A DNA stretch of 64,000 bases from Bacteroidales bacterium (GTDB lineage Bacteria; Bacteroidota; Bacteroidia; Bacteroidales; VadinHA17), in NCBI GenBank assembly GCA_016715075.1, contig JADKBK010000042.1:206257-270256 (forward strand), in the 5' to 3' direction. This document shows, piece after piece, positions 47,223 to 56,891 of the stretch; position 1 is the first letter of the stretch; the number at the start of each line of letters is the position of its first letter. The position numbers and the translations under genes are program-made. The notes beneath the pieces are model-generated. The model searched no databases. It was not told the origin of the DNA and saw nothing but the letters and a program-made list of their open reading frames with translations.

Positions 47223-49049
47223 TTACCTGTAAATGGCCGAAATTTCATGGGTTTTGCCCGGAGTTATTGTGGTCATAGCGTATTCACATCCTTTAATTTT
47301 TCTATTCTGAAAATTCAAAGGTTGCCGGTTATCACTGATGCTCTCAATTTTTGAGTTGCCATATTTAGCTGGAAGCAAAAAAGTGAGTCCTTCCCTATTT
47401 TCCAAAGCTGATTTAATCGTAAAGGTCAATTGGCCAACAGACCATTTAATATCTGTAAAGGAAGCCTCATCTTTCATTTTCAGGAATTCATAAACTCTTT
47501 CAGCAGGCCAGATCGGGACTCCCCTGCTGTTACAATAGTCAAGCACCCTCATGCCTGGTTGTCTGCACTCCGGCCAGTACCAGGTATGAAAGTTTGCGTT
47601 TATGTAGGTATAGTTTTCCTCATCCAGGCTTCTGTCTATAAGCGTTCGGCTTTTCTTCTCAATATTTTCTTTTAACCATGTCTCATCCGGAAGCTGTGTA
47701 TTCGACTGATAGATATTGAGTACCCTTCCTGCAACATCAGCGAACTTCATCGGAATTCCGCTTCCTGTAAAATGACCAACATCCCCAATCCAATTCGGAT
47801 ATACTTTATTCCCCCCAAACTGATAATAATTACAATCCAGTCCAATTCCATATTTTTCCTCAATTACTGCCTGCTCTGCAAATTGCTTTCTTTCATAAGA
47901 GTCTCTGCTGCACCAGACAACCCAATGGTTTCTTACAGTTTTTGGTGATAGACCATAGGCATTCCGGAAATTGGCCGTCATGGTATCGAAAACAGCATTC
48001 ATACCAGTATAATCAGGATCAGCAAAGTCTGGTACGTCATTATAGTGGATTGCAACCTCATGACCCTCAGATCTCCATCGTGTCACCACAGATGGATTAA
48101 TATATGTACCGATCTCATACAGAGTAGCATTTCCTCCCTTATTCAAAACATCTGCAAACTCCTTATCAATATCACTCTCAGGAGTATCTTCGCCATCAAT
48201 TGTAAAAATAAAGATGCATTTATACATGTCGGGAAAATACCAGAACCGGGGCAATGGTTTTGTTTTAGTATTAAAGCTTTCAATAATATGCGACAACAGT
48301 CTCATCTGTTCGTCAGCCTGAGGAACGGCTATCTTTTCAGGATCATTCCATTGCGCCTCTCCTTTATGGGGATAAAACAAGTCGGTAGCAGTGGGGCCAT
48401 CAACTTTATCTCTCTCCTCCCCGGCCCAATCAGGATTTCCCTGCCTGGTCAGAACAATGCTTTTTGGTAAATTATATGTAAAGGCAGCCGCATGGCCAGC
48501 CCCATAATCATTTAATACTACAGATGGAAAACCTGAGTAATAACCTGAATTTAAGAACAGAGATGCAATTTCCTCACCTCCATTCAATTTATATATGTTG
48601 GAATAGCCATGAAACTGGATTGTCTCGTAAACCAACCCTTTGCCTATTGTGTTTATCGTATCAATTTTAATATAACCTTCTTTTATTGAAGAATTGGTGT
48701 GAATAATTCCGAATAGTTCACTTATCAGAATATCAGGACTAAAAGCTATCAGATTGCCTCCGGCTTTTAAATAATCCGAGAACATATCCTTCTGTGTCTG
48801 ATTGACAACAGTTTCGTTTAGTATAACAATATCAAAACGTTTAAGATAGGTCAGATTAATTTTCCTGTCTGTTAATGAATCGATCTGGAACTCATTAAAT
48901 CCCTCTGCTTTCAAAATCTCTCCTGTATAGGTGCCGAAATTGGAGTTTGTGCCAAGAATAAGGATTGGATAATCTGAACTAACCGACTTACAGCCAGATT
49001 CAAATAGCAATACTAAAAAAAACAAAATTATAGTATGACCTGGTTTCAT
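47223..49049 (-). CDS. Amidotransferase-like + NodB-like barrel lipoprotein, tandem copy B
   Basis: The 608-residue lipoprotein (lipobox ESGC, Cys ~20) has two domains. Residues ~28-240 look like a class I glutamine-amidotransferase/ThuA-type Rossmann domain (YPILILGTNSNFGTYTGEIL, FDIVILNETVV, YLKAGGNLIAFSPD). Residues ~270-530 resemble a polysaccharide-deacetylase (NodB) barrel. The usual TFDDG is TIDGED (Asp 285), and the H-x-x-x-H metal motif is reduced to one His in EVAIHYNDV (His 335), so the metal triad is incomplete. A ~70-residue C-terminal sandwich closes the protein. It is a clear paralog of the next upstream gene. Function unknown; binding or altered hydrolysis of a glycan is inferred. 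Confidence 0.75.
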   Translation of the reverse strand: MKPGHTIILFFLVLLFESGCKSVSSDYPILILGTNSNFGTYTGEILKAEGFNEFQIDSLTDRKINLTYLKRFDIVILNETVVNQTQKDMFSDYLKAGGNLIAFSPDILISELFGIIHTNSSIKEGYIKIDTINTIGKGLVYETIQFHGYSNIYKLNGGEEIASLFLNSGYYSGFPSVVLNDYGAGHAAAFTYNLPKSIVLTRQGNPDWAGEERDKVDGPTATDLFYPHKGEAQWNDPEKIAVPQADEQMRLLSHIIESFNTKTKPLPRFWYFPDMYKCIFIFTIDGEDTPESDIDKEFADVLNKGGNATLYEIGTYINPSVVTRWRSEGHEVAIHYNDVPDFADPDYTGMNAVFDTMTANFRNAYGLSPKTVRNHWVVWCSRDSYERKQFAEQAVIEEKYGIGLDCNYYQFGGNKVYPNWIGDVGHFTGSGIPMKFADVAGRVLNIYQSNTQLPDETWLKENIEKKSRTLIDRSLDEENYTYINANFHTWYWPECRQPGMRVLDYCNSRGVPIWPAERVYEFLKMKDEASFTDIKWSVGQLTFTIKSALENREGLTFLLPAKYGNSKIESISDNRQPLNFQNRKIKGCEYAMTTITPGKTHEISAIYR

Positions 49050-49118
49050 AAATTCATATGATCTCCAAATATTTGAATAATTACATTTTTAAAACCAACA
49101 GATACCGGATAAAATAAT

Positions 49119-50981
49119 CTAATCACTATAGTATGCCGTTACCGGATAGCTTACACCCGGTTTAAGGGATACAAAGGCATATGGTAAGCCTCTTACTGAT
49201 CTGACAATATATTCTGCTTCTTTTTCGTCACAGGTGATTCGGGAAATTCTATTGTCTCCTGACAGGAATGGTATCATAAAAGTCAGTCTATTCTCATTCG
49301 CTACTGAAGAGTTCAATTTGAATGACAGCCTGTTATTATTCCATTCTATTTCCGAAAAGCTGGCTTCATCACGCGTTTTAATAAAGTCACGAAGCTGTAA
49401 CGCGCTCCATACCGGCACCCGGTTGTTGTTTGCATAGGTGAGCATCTTCATTAAGGGAGTCCTGGAGAAATAATACTCATCATTATGCGATTTAACACTT
49501 ATAAAGGAGTAGACTTCATTATTAAGGCTCCTGTCAACCAGGCCCCTGAAACAATTGAAGAATCCTTCCGGGTCATGACTTTCATTATATTGCTGATCGT
49601 ATACTGCATTCAATTGCTGATAGACGTTAATAATGTTCCCTTTAACATCTGCAAATTTCATAGGAAGACCACTCCCTGTGAAATTACCCTGATCAGTTCC
49701 AGGAGGACCAAGATAATAGTCACCCTGGTTTGATTTTATATCATAATGAGCATAGTTTATATCGAGCTCAATGCCATTTATTTCTTCGAGTTTGGCCTGG
49801 GCGGCAAAATCAGGATTTCCGTATTTATCTTTACCACACCAGACAAACCAGTGGTTTACATTAGTCCGGTATGGTAAGCCATATTTGCTGTCAATTTCGC
49901 CTTTTTTTGCTTTAATAACGCTATCCATGTTATTCCAGTCAGGATTGCCGGCTTCCTTAGTATCATCAGGATGTCCTGCAATTTCAAATCCTTTTGCGGT
50001 CCATTTATCAACCCAGTCTCTGGAAACATCATCAACACCGATAATATAAATTGACATTTTTGCTCCCATTGAATCTACATCACTGAACTGAGGTTCAAAA
50101 TCGGTCTCGGTTTTATATTCACCATCATTGGTTAATGTTACCAGGCATTTAAGGGTATCGGGAAAATACCATAAACGAGGCAGAGGCTTGGCATGAGTAC
50201 TCATTTCTTCGATGCAATGAGACAATAAAGCCATTTGCTCATCAGCCTGATTGATAATATTATTTGAATTATCAAGCCAGCCATCTGTAAACAGGTCCAT
50301 TCCTCTGAGGCCAGGAATGCCATCTTTTTCTATACCGGCAAACAAAGGATTTCCCTGGCGTGTCAGTACAATATTTTCGGGAAGGTTATAGAGGAATGCA
50401 GCTGTTTTGCCTTTTCCAAAGGAATGTACAACAACTCCCGGGAATTTTTTTTCATTGACTAAACGTTCAGTCAAAAATGCAATTGGACTGGCTCCTTTCA
50501 GTTCACACAACCTGGCATCTGTATGTAATTGGAGCTTTCTGCCTGAAAGCGATCTCCCCTCCCTCAATGAAGTATCAATTGTGATGTATCCTCCCTTAAA
50601 ATTTCCCTGCAATTCAGCTATTCCAAATAGCTCCTCATGAGATTGAACCGGACAAACAGCTATCAGATTACCTCCTTTTCTGACAAATTCAGATATCAAT
50701 TTCCAGTGATGTGCATCAGTCACATCCTCTGCAAGAATAATCAGATCATACTGAGACAGAAAAGCTTTGCTTATCTTACCCCCATTCAGGGAATCAATTT
50801 CGAATTCGTTGAACCCTTCTGCCTTAAGCAACTCTCCCGTATAGGTTCCAAATCCATTTTCGGTGGCTAATACCAGTATGGGTGCGATGGGATTTTGCCG
50901 TGAACAACACGTAAACGCAAGCATCAGAAAAATGCCCTGGAACAGTATTCTCATACGATTAATAAGCCCATGATTGTTCAT
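49119..50981 (-). CDS. Amidotransferase-like + NodB-like barrel lipoprotein, tandem copy A
   Basis: About 620 residues, paralogous along its length to the downstream gene. Shared landmarks are FGTYTGELLKAEGFNEFEID, NLPENIVLTRQGNP, PLPRLWYFPD, VNHWFVWC and FTGSGLPMKFADV. The lipobox is around LAFTCC. Again the NodB motifs are altered: TNDGEY in place of TFDDG and EIAGHPDDT in place of H-x-x-x-H. The C-terminal sandwich (EIEWNNNRLSFKL) is kept. I set the start at ATG 50981 (MNNHGLINR); 50954 is also possible, and the longest frame would need TTG. The gene sits between the GH30-PHP fusion (57-base gap) and copy B (69-base gap). Two copies may form a heteromer or serve two related ligands. Confidence 0.75.
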   Translation of the reverse strand: MNNHGLINRMRILFQGIFLMLAFTCCSRQNPIAPILVLATENGFGTYTGELLKAEGFNEFEIDSLNGGKISKAFLSQYDLIILAEDVTDAHHWKLISEFVRKGGNLIAVCPVQSHEELFGIAELQGNFKGGYITIDTSLREGRSLSGRKLQLHTDARLCELKGASPIAFLTERLVNEKKFPGVVVHSFGKGKTAAFLYNLPENIVLTRQGNPLFAGIEKDGIPGLRGMDLFTDGWLDNSNNIINQADEQMALLSHCIEEMSTHAKPLPRLWYFPDTLKCLVTLTNDGEYKTETDFEPQFSDVDSMGAKMSIYIIGVDDVSRDWVDKWTAKGFEIAGHPDDTKEAGNPDWNNMDSVIKAKKGEIDSKYGLPYRTNVNHWFVWCGKDKYGNPDFAAQAKLEEINGIELDINYAHYDIKSNQGDYYLGPPGTDQGNFTGSGLPMKFADVKGNIINVYQQLNAVYDQQYNESHDPEGFFNCFRGLVDRSLNNEVYSFISVKSHNDEYYFSRTPLMKMLTYANNNRVPVWSALQLRDFIKTRDEASFSEIEWNNNRLSFKLNSSVANENRLTFMIPFLSGDNRISRITCDEKEAEYIVRSVRGLPYAFVSLKPGVSYPVTAYYSD

Positions 50982-51077
50982 CCTATTTCCGATTTGATAT
51001 AATATTATATTACTATCCAAACATGTTCAATTTAGTGTCATAAAGAGGTGCGCAGCACTGAAGCAACCCTCTTATCT

Positions 51078-53801
51078 TTACTCTGCCGTGCCCTTCGACG
51101 CTTCCAACGCTATCTTCTCATACACGGCCTGAGCCTGCTGATATCTCTCCTGTACCTTATTCAGATCATGGGTAAAATACTGATTCCATGGTCCATTCGG
51201 TTTGATATTTGTAATAATGTTTTCAATCCACTTTACAAAATACTGTGCATCCTCAACACTTGCTCTTACAGGTTCACCTTTTACTGTAATATATACAGGA
51301 GCTGTATGCGATTGGTGCCCTGTCTCATCCATTCTCCTGGCACATACCCAGCTGCTTTCACTAATTGTCAGACTGGTTTTCATTTGAACAGGTTTTCCCT
51401 GACTGGCTGTTCCCTCATGTTTTGCAACTACCTTTCCGTTGCATACTATCTCTATTCGTCCTGTCAGACTCTTTATTGACGTCCAGTCAACATTAATATT
51501 TATTGATTTTTTGCCCTTCAGATTAATCTCATCACCAGGGCCTGATGTTCCGTTAATTTTAAGATCCAGGAATTCAACATGTCCGTTAGATGTAACCACA
51601 GTTCTGCCGTTCTTAATTCCTTCAACCCATTTTCTGTATGTCATTGGCTGATCTTTTACCTGTACATATGTCAGCAGTGATCCAAAAGGCCTGCTGTTGT
51701 TGCATGGGAAATCTGTACCAGCAGCCCATCCCAGTCTGAACCCACAATTCAATAACTTATAATAGGCGTTTACTGAGGCGTCATTCAGCCACACATCTTC
51801 CGAGAGGAAATCTATTGTTCCCAGAGCTGCCTCCACAGGATAGTCAATGGGTATACAACAATCGAGATCATTATGAATCTTGTCGTTGAGATATTGCATG
51901 TGACAGAAGCCAACAACTGCATTCTGTGATTTTCCCCATTCAAGGATTTTATAAGGCGATTCATCCCATATTGTATGGGCTTCTTTAAGTCCCAGAAAAA
52001 CAAGATGCCCGCCCAGCGCTTTATTTTCAAATGTTGTTCCATAAGGGTCAAAATGCCATTCGGCGTCCCAGTGGACCAACCTTCCTGGCCTGGATTGAAT
52101 TGCATCTGTTCCGTTTACTTTAGTCAGATCTGTCTTACTGTCTTTCACCTCTCCGTCGCCCATATCGGCAAGTACAGAAATAACAGCCAGGTCGTTGGGT
52201 TCCATCATTCGCGTAAATTCTGACTCTGACAAAACTGATGTTCCATCCCCGCAATTACGGTGAATATGAATATCACCCGGATACCAGCCTGAAGGCTCAG
52301 GTTTTTCTGCCTTCAGTGATGACGATAGTGTTCCTGTCATTGTAAATACAGATGCTGCGGGTATTGAAGCCTTGAAGCTTCCTCCGGATACAATAATTTC
52401 CTTCCCTTCAATAAAATTAACGATTGAATCGGTATAGATCAATTTCATGTTTTTCAGAACCGGAAGGTTGGTAAAATTTCCGTTGAATGTAATAGTCTTA
52501 AGGCTGTTATTCCTGCCTAGGATGACCATCTTCCCGTCTGGGTTGCAAAAGGCGAAAGCGGAAAGGGTACTGTCCTGTCCGGTGATGCCGAGCCGTACTG
52601 CTCCGGGTCTGACAAATTTCATGACCTGGGCATATTCATAGAATTGTTTCCGTGGTTTCCATTTTCCTGTTGCCGGAATAAGTTCGACAAGTGGTGTGCC
52701 ATCCTTAGGACCAAACCAAAAAACCCAATCATTGGGAGGAACGCTGCCATAGCCATTTCTTCTTCCATGCTGATATATGCAGTCAAATCCGTCCCAGAAT
52801 ATATAGGAAGTGGCATTGTCATCAAGCTGACCAAGCAGATGGCTGATACGTGCTGTTTCAGTCACCCAGTACGGTTTGGTTGGATATGAAGACATTTTGA
52901 CTTTGTTCATATAGTTTCTGGAATCACTTCCATACTGATGCACCCCCCAGGAAAAAAGCTTGTCCATCAGATACTGGTCCTTAACCATTTCATCCAGTAC
53001 AGCATAAAAGAGCTTGTCTCCACCTGCATCAGGTGCTACAAATCTTATATCGTTCATTCCGATATTGTCGAGTTTTTTGGCCAGTTTTCTTACAACCCTG
53101 ACATACTGTACCGCATCCGAAATATTTGGACCTTCAACCAGTCCCAGAGGATGATCATCACTTATTGTCATACCTATTATATCAGTCTCATTCATTGGGG
53201 AGACCAGGCTGAATTTAATCTTTTCAGTATTTCGCATATAGTAGAGAAATGCTGCCTGAGACTCCACCAGTTCCTCTTCCATTGATTCCTCTATCGAGTA
53301 ACCTATTCCACCCATCCAGCTTCTTTTGGGATCTGGTTTTTCGAGTGGGGGTGCAGCTGGGCCAGCACCCATAAAACTGATAACCAAACCGTCAGTAATA
53401 CCTTTCTGATTAAGGTACCTCAGGGTATTCCATACTCCCATGAACCGGGGACTTGAAAAGACCTTATTGTAATAATCCCAGTTAAAATGATCAGGATCGT
53501 TATCATCATTCACTTCTTCCCAGTCTATCTCCTCGATTACGGCCCTGAAGATTGTAGCTCCGAGTGAATCAACCAGCAGGTCAATGGCTGGTTGTACAAT
53601 CTTTGCATCTGTATAGCTTCCATTATACCACCATGCCGGGTTAATGTTCACGCCGAAACCATCCATGGTCTGATATTTCGTTGCACCGTCTATCTGAAGT
53701 TTTAATTCTGCAGTTTGTGCAGAAATCTTTAGTGGAATTACAACTCCCATAATAAGTACGAGGAGATTTCCGATTAGAAAATTTGTTTGCCTTTTCATCA
53801 T
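51078..53801 (-). CDS. GH30-like glycosidase fused to a CehA/McbA-type PHP metallohydrolase
   Basis: This 907-residue secreted protein (signal to KISA-Q) joins two enzymes. Residues ~35-490 are a GH30-like clan-A barrel plus beta-domain: KYQTMDGFGVNINPAWW, the acid/base Glu in SPMNETD (~205) and the nucleophile Glu in YWVTETAR (~315). From ~505 a PHP-type metallohydrolase begins with GWYPGDIHIHRNCGDG (His 512, His 514), followed by DLAVISVLAD, GFCHMQ (His ~634) and GWAAGTDFP (Asp ~697), as in CehA/McbA-like proteins. A sandwich and helical tail end the protein. The substrate may carry both a glycosidic and an ester, carbamate or phosphate bond. The stand-alone GH30 at 60595-61986 is a paralog of the first half. 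Confidence 0.83.
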   Translation of the reverse strand: MMKRQTNFLIGNLLVLIMGVVIPLKISAQTAELKLQIDGATKYQTMDGFGVNINPAWWYNGSYTDAKIVQPAIDLLVDSLGATIFRAVIEEIDWEEVNDDNDPDHFNWDYYNKVFSSPRFMGVWNTLRYLNQKGITDGLVISFMGAGPAAPPLEKPDPKRSWMGGIGYSIEESMEEELVESQAAFLYYMRNTEKIKFSLVSPMNETDIIGMTISDDHPLGLVEGPNISDAVQYVRVVRKLAKKLDNIGMNDIRFVAPDAGGDKLFYAVLDEMVKDQYLMDKLFSWGVHQYGSDSRNYMNKVKMSSYPTKPYWVTETARISHLLGQLDDNATSYIFWDGFDCIYQHGRRNGYGSVPPNDWVFWFGPKDGTPLVELIPATGKWKPRKQFYEYAQVMKFVRPGAVRLGITGQDSTLSAFAFCNPDGKMVILGRNNSLKTITFNGNFTNLPVLKNMKLIYTDSIVNFIEGKEIIVSGGSFKASIPAASVFTMTGTLSSSLKAEKPEPSGWYPGDIHIHRNCGDGTSVLSESEFTRMMEPNDLAVISVLADMGDGEVKDSKTDLTKVNGTDAIQSRPGRLVHWDAEWHFDPYGTTFENKALGGHLVFLGLKEAHTIWDESPYKILEWGKSQNAVVGFCHMQYLNDKIHNDLDCCIPIDYPVEAALGTIDFLSEDVWLNDASVNAYYKLLNCGFRLGWAAGTDFPCNNSRPFGSLLTYVQVKDQPMTYRKWVEGIKNGRTVVTSNGHVEFLDLKINGTSGPGDEINLKGKKSININVDWTSIKSLTGRIEIVCNGKVVAKHEGTASQGKPVQMKTSLTISESSWVCARRMDETGHQSHTAPVYITVKGEPVRASVEDAQYFVKWIENIITNIKPNGPWNQYFTHDLNKVQERYQQAQAVYEKIALEASKGTAE

Positions 53802-53876
53802 ATTTTTGGACTTTTTTAAAACTATGTCAATAAAATCTCATTTTGCCTGATTGGGCTGAAGTATTTTTCCGTCAGA

Positions 53877-55505
53877 TTAATCTGATATAATAACATCACC
53901 TGGTTTACTATGTTTAACAGACAATGCATAGTCACCTTTGTTAAGCTTTTTCAGGGTGTATGTATCGGGAACAAGAACTTTCCCTGATGAGATTTCTTTT
54001 CCGCTAATGGTTACAGTGCCAGGCTTGAACGATAACCTGAGATATTCAATTCCGTTCTCAGCAGTTGCGTAATATTTTACCTGTTTTTCACTATACTGAA
54101 CCTCTTTCAGAATTCCCTCTGAATACAGAATATGATCCTGGTGTGATGGAGCCCATTCAGGAATTGCTGCAAATGCATGATAAAACATCCGGGGACATTC
54201 ACCGTAACAATCAGACCACCAACTTAAGATCCCCTTGCTAACAGGACTTTCAAATGCCATTCCTGTTGAATCGTTGCAGTATGTTACCCAGTTGAGAGAG
54301 CGGTACGCTTTCTCCTTATAGGTCTCATCACCTGAAACTGCATACCATCTTGCACATTCAGCCGCATATCGTGAGGTCTGGTAGTCCATCTTAAAATTAA
54401 AGGAATCCTGTTCACCCACAATATTTGCCCCCCACATTGTCGATGGTTCATTATTTTCCGTCCGGAAAACGAAATTATCCTCAGTCCATTTTATAAGTTT
54501 TGGGATATTTACTTTCCATTCAGGATCAAGTTCGGGATAATCAAAGAGACATAAGGTCATATTGCTGGCACTGAGATTGCTTTTATATGTATTGCTTTTA
54601 ACATCGGTGTCTGTATGCCCGTCGGTCCAGTAACCTGTTTTCATTGGATATTCAAGGAGAAAATCCCTGGCTTTATCACGCGCATCAGCATAGGCGCTAA
54701 CATTACCAAATCCGTATTTTACCAGGTTATCAAGAAGCATATAGCATCCTGTCCAGTTAGCTCCGTATGGTGCTGTTACCCTGCCGCTGTCCATTACCAC
54801 CCTGTAGGGCCAGACCGACTCATCCTTATTTCCTTTCTTCGCATTCTTTGCAAGTACATCAGCAACATTAATTGCCTCCTTCAAGTATTTTTCGTCACCC
54901 GTAAACTGGTACATCCTGAAGTAAGTTAATCCCATTTCGCCCGCATGATCAACCTGGATTTCATGTAAAACAAGTCTGCCTGCATTGGAAAATCCCCGGA
55001 ATATAGTATCACCTGAATTAGTAGTTGTATAAGGGAATCCGGGCCATGCAAAATCAGCGGAACTGGTTCCATGTTCAAGTGTATAATCAATAAAATCCTT
55101 CATTAACTTCATTACACTTGAGTCTCCGCTATATGCATAAAAAAGCCGGGCATTTTCGAACCAGTTTGGGATCTTCTCGGCAATATCATTCATCCATGCA
55201 TCAGTAACAATTGAGTCGTTACGAAGAAGGAATGAGCAATAAAAATAGTATTGAGGATATCTTGACCTGGGATCAGGCCCCGGTGAATTCGGAGCTTTTG
55301 TCTTAACAAAATCCCATCGGAGGCGAAGGAAATGATCATAAGCATTTTCTGCAGGAGAATACCATGGAACGATTTTGTTCTGTTCATCCAGTACTACATT
55401 ATGTGTACAAAAAACAGTATCTGTAACAACTGTGGTTACCTTCGTATTACTTTTACAGGATATAAACAGTATCAGAAACGTAAGAAGGATCAGGATATTC
55501 TTCAT
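53877..55505 (-). CDS. Six-hairpin glycosidase-like lipoprotein
   Basis: The 542-residue lipoprotein (lipobox FISC, Cys ~17) has helical repeats expected for an alpha/alpha-barrel: WFENARLFYAYSGDSSVMKL, HAGEMGLTYFRMYQFTGDEK, NWTGCYMLLDNLVKYG, YQTSRYAAECARWYAVSGDE and YGECPRMFYHAFAAIPEW. Such YAVSGD-type hairpins occur in unsaturated-uronyl hydrolases, GH127-like enzymes and polysaccharide lyases. A short C-terminal sandwich (EYLRLSFKPGTVTISG, YTLKKLNKGDYAL) follows. Candidate catalytic acids are Asp in QVDHAGE and Glu/Cys in YGECPR, but I cannot place it in a named family. It is the first gene of the long minus-strand run. Confidence 0.7.
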   Translation of the reverse strand: MKNILILLTFLILFISCKSNTKVTTVVTDTVFCTHNVVLDEQNKIVPWYSPAENAYDHFLRLRWDFVKTKAPNSPGPDPRSRYPQYYFYCSFLLRNDSIVTDAWMNDIAEKIPNWFENARLFYAYSGDSSVMKLMKDFIDYTLEHGTSSADFAWPGFPYTTTNSGDTIFRGFSNAGRLVLHEIQVDHAGEMGLTYFRMYQFTGDEKYLKEAINVADVLAKNAKKGNKDESVWPYRVVMDSGRVTAPYGANWTGCYMLLDNLVKYGFGNVSAYADARDKARDFLLEYPMKTGYWTDGHTDTDVKSNTYKSNLSASNMTLCLFDYPELDPEWKVNIPKLIKWTEDNFVFRTENNEPSTMWGANIVGEQDSFNFKMDYQTSRYAAECARWYAVSGDETYKEKAYRSLNWVTYCNDSTGMAFESPVSKGILSWWSDCYGECPRMFYHAFAAIPEWAPSHQDHILYSEGILKEVQYSEKQVKYYATAENGIEYLRLSFKPGTVTISGKEISSGKVLVPDTYTLKKLNKGDYALSVKHSKPGDVIISD

Positions 55506-56011
55506 AATTATAATTATTTGGTTTATTAGAATAATTTTAAATTTGATACGGCAATATAGATCAAATTATTTTTTGAAAGTTTGAAAGAGGTCTCCAAAGT
55601 TTATACAAAAGCTTTACATAAATACCAGAGTTAATACACCTGCTGCAGGAATCGCCTGAAGTAAGAACGAAGTGGTCTTAATTACACCGGAGTCATGGTA
55701 AAAACTATCATATAGTCAGACATATAGCTGTAGATTATGAAGAAATAAGATTAAACTTTTCAATCCTCAACAAAACGACAGAAAGTTTTCCGGAAAAACA
55801 GTTCAGACCTTGTAATGAACGCAGATAAATATTCAAAAAAACTTTATTCATTCAAAATCTTTTGCCACAGAAAACCTTTGATAGTGCTTACAATAAAATA
55901 CTATTTTTACTCTCACTTCAGAGATCGTATATCCGGAAGAAATATAATGAATCAGGTTGTTATTTTTTGAATAGTGATCAAATAAGTTGAATAACATTTA
56001 AAATCTTCTTA
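55506..56011. other. Divergent intergenic region without a recognised gene
   Basis: About 500 AT-rich bases separate the divergent lipoprotein and hypothetical genes, so promoters for both directions must lie here. I saw no intact -7/-33 pair, no RNA-like hairpin cluster and no plausible coding frame. Confidence 0.4.
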
Positions 56012-56797
56012 ATGTTAAGATCTACAGCGGCTTTTTTCTTTCTTTTTTTTGGTTGCCTTGTAAATGCACAGCAATTCCTCACTTTTTCAGATCAGCATGA
56101 TAAGTTAAATTACAAGGCAATCTCGGACAGTCAAATCAGTTATTTGTATACAATATATAATCAGAGAATTGATATTTCAAATGAACTGATAAATGGCAGA
56201 GATTATATTCCTTATTATTACAGGTCTGAAAATAAACCACTTTTGTTTAATGAGAAAAAACGAACAGGATCACTGATATTGAATGGAAAAAAATATGATA
56301 ATCTTTCTTTGGAATATGATACATTTCTGGATGAATTAATCTACGCTGACAACACGAAAGTACTGGTTGGCAAACTGTTAATGATCTCAATAAACAAAGA
56401 TCTGATTGATGGTTTTACACTGCATTTTGATAATGACAGCCTTATGTTCAGGCATTTCAAGTCAGGTGAGGGTTTGAAATTTAACCTTCCGGAGGGCTTT
56501 TATGAGGTAGTTTATAACGGGAAAAGTAAGTTTATTATTAAACATCAGTCATCAGTTACCCATGAACAAAGTATCAATGAATATCTTTACTCCACGACTG
56601 GCTATGTTATGGTCGGAGATGATTATTACAGGGTCCGGTCAAAAAAGGGACTTCTAAAATTGCTGGCAGAAAAATCCAAAGAAATGAAAAAATTCATGCG
56701 TGCTTCAGGAATTCATAACCGGAAGCTGGATAAAAAGCAGATATTCTCTGTTCTGAAGTATTACGATGACCTGATATGGACTAACCAACAACCTTAA
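56012..56797 (+). CDS. Secreted protein of unknown function
   Basis: The 261-residue product has a signal peptide (to LVNA-Q). I do not recognise its family. Strand-rich residues ~30-190 include RDYIPYYYRSENKPLLF, TGSLILNGKKYDNLSLEYDT and LDELIYADNTKVLV, the pattern of small Bacteroidota proteins that read like a degraded carboxypeptidase-regulatory domain. The C-terminal ~60 residues are basic and helical (KKGLLKLLAEKSKEMKKFM, KLDKKQIFSVLKYYDDLI). It stands alone on the plus strand, converging with the MG2/plug gene, and its codon use looks like that of its neighbours. Confidence 0.65.
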   Translation: MLRSTAAFFFLFFGCLVNAQQFLTFSDQHDKLNYKAISDSQISYLYTIYNQRIDISNELINGRDYIPYYYRSENKPLLFNEKKRTGSLILNGKKYDNLSLEYDTFLDELIYADNTKVLVGKLLMISINKDLIDGFTLHFDNDSLMFRHFKSGEGLKFNLPEGFYEVVYNGKSKFIIKHQSSVTHEQSINEYLYSTTGYVMVGDDYYRVRSKKGLLKLLAEKSKEMKKFMRASGIHNRKLDKKQIFSVLKYYDDLIWTNQQP

Positions 56798-56891
56798 AGA
56801 GCAGACTCCTCCTACTCCTCATTCTTATCCTGTAAATTCTGAAAGCTTATTCAAAGTGGCAGGATCTTTTTGGAAAAATAAATGATCCGTT

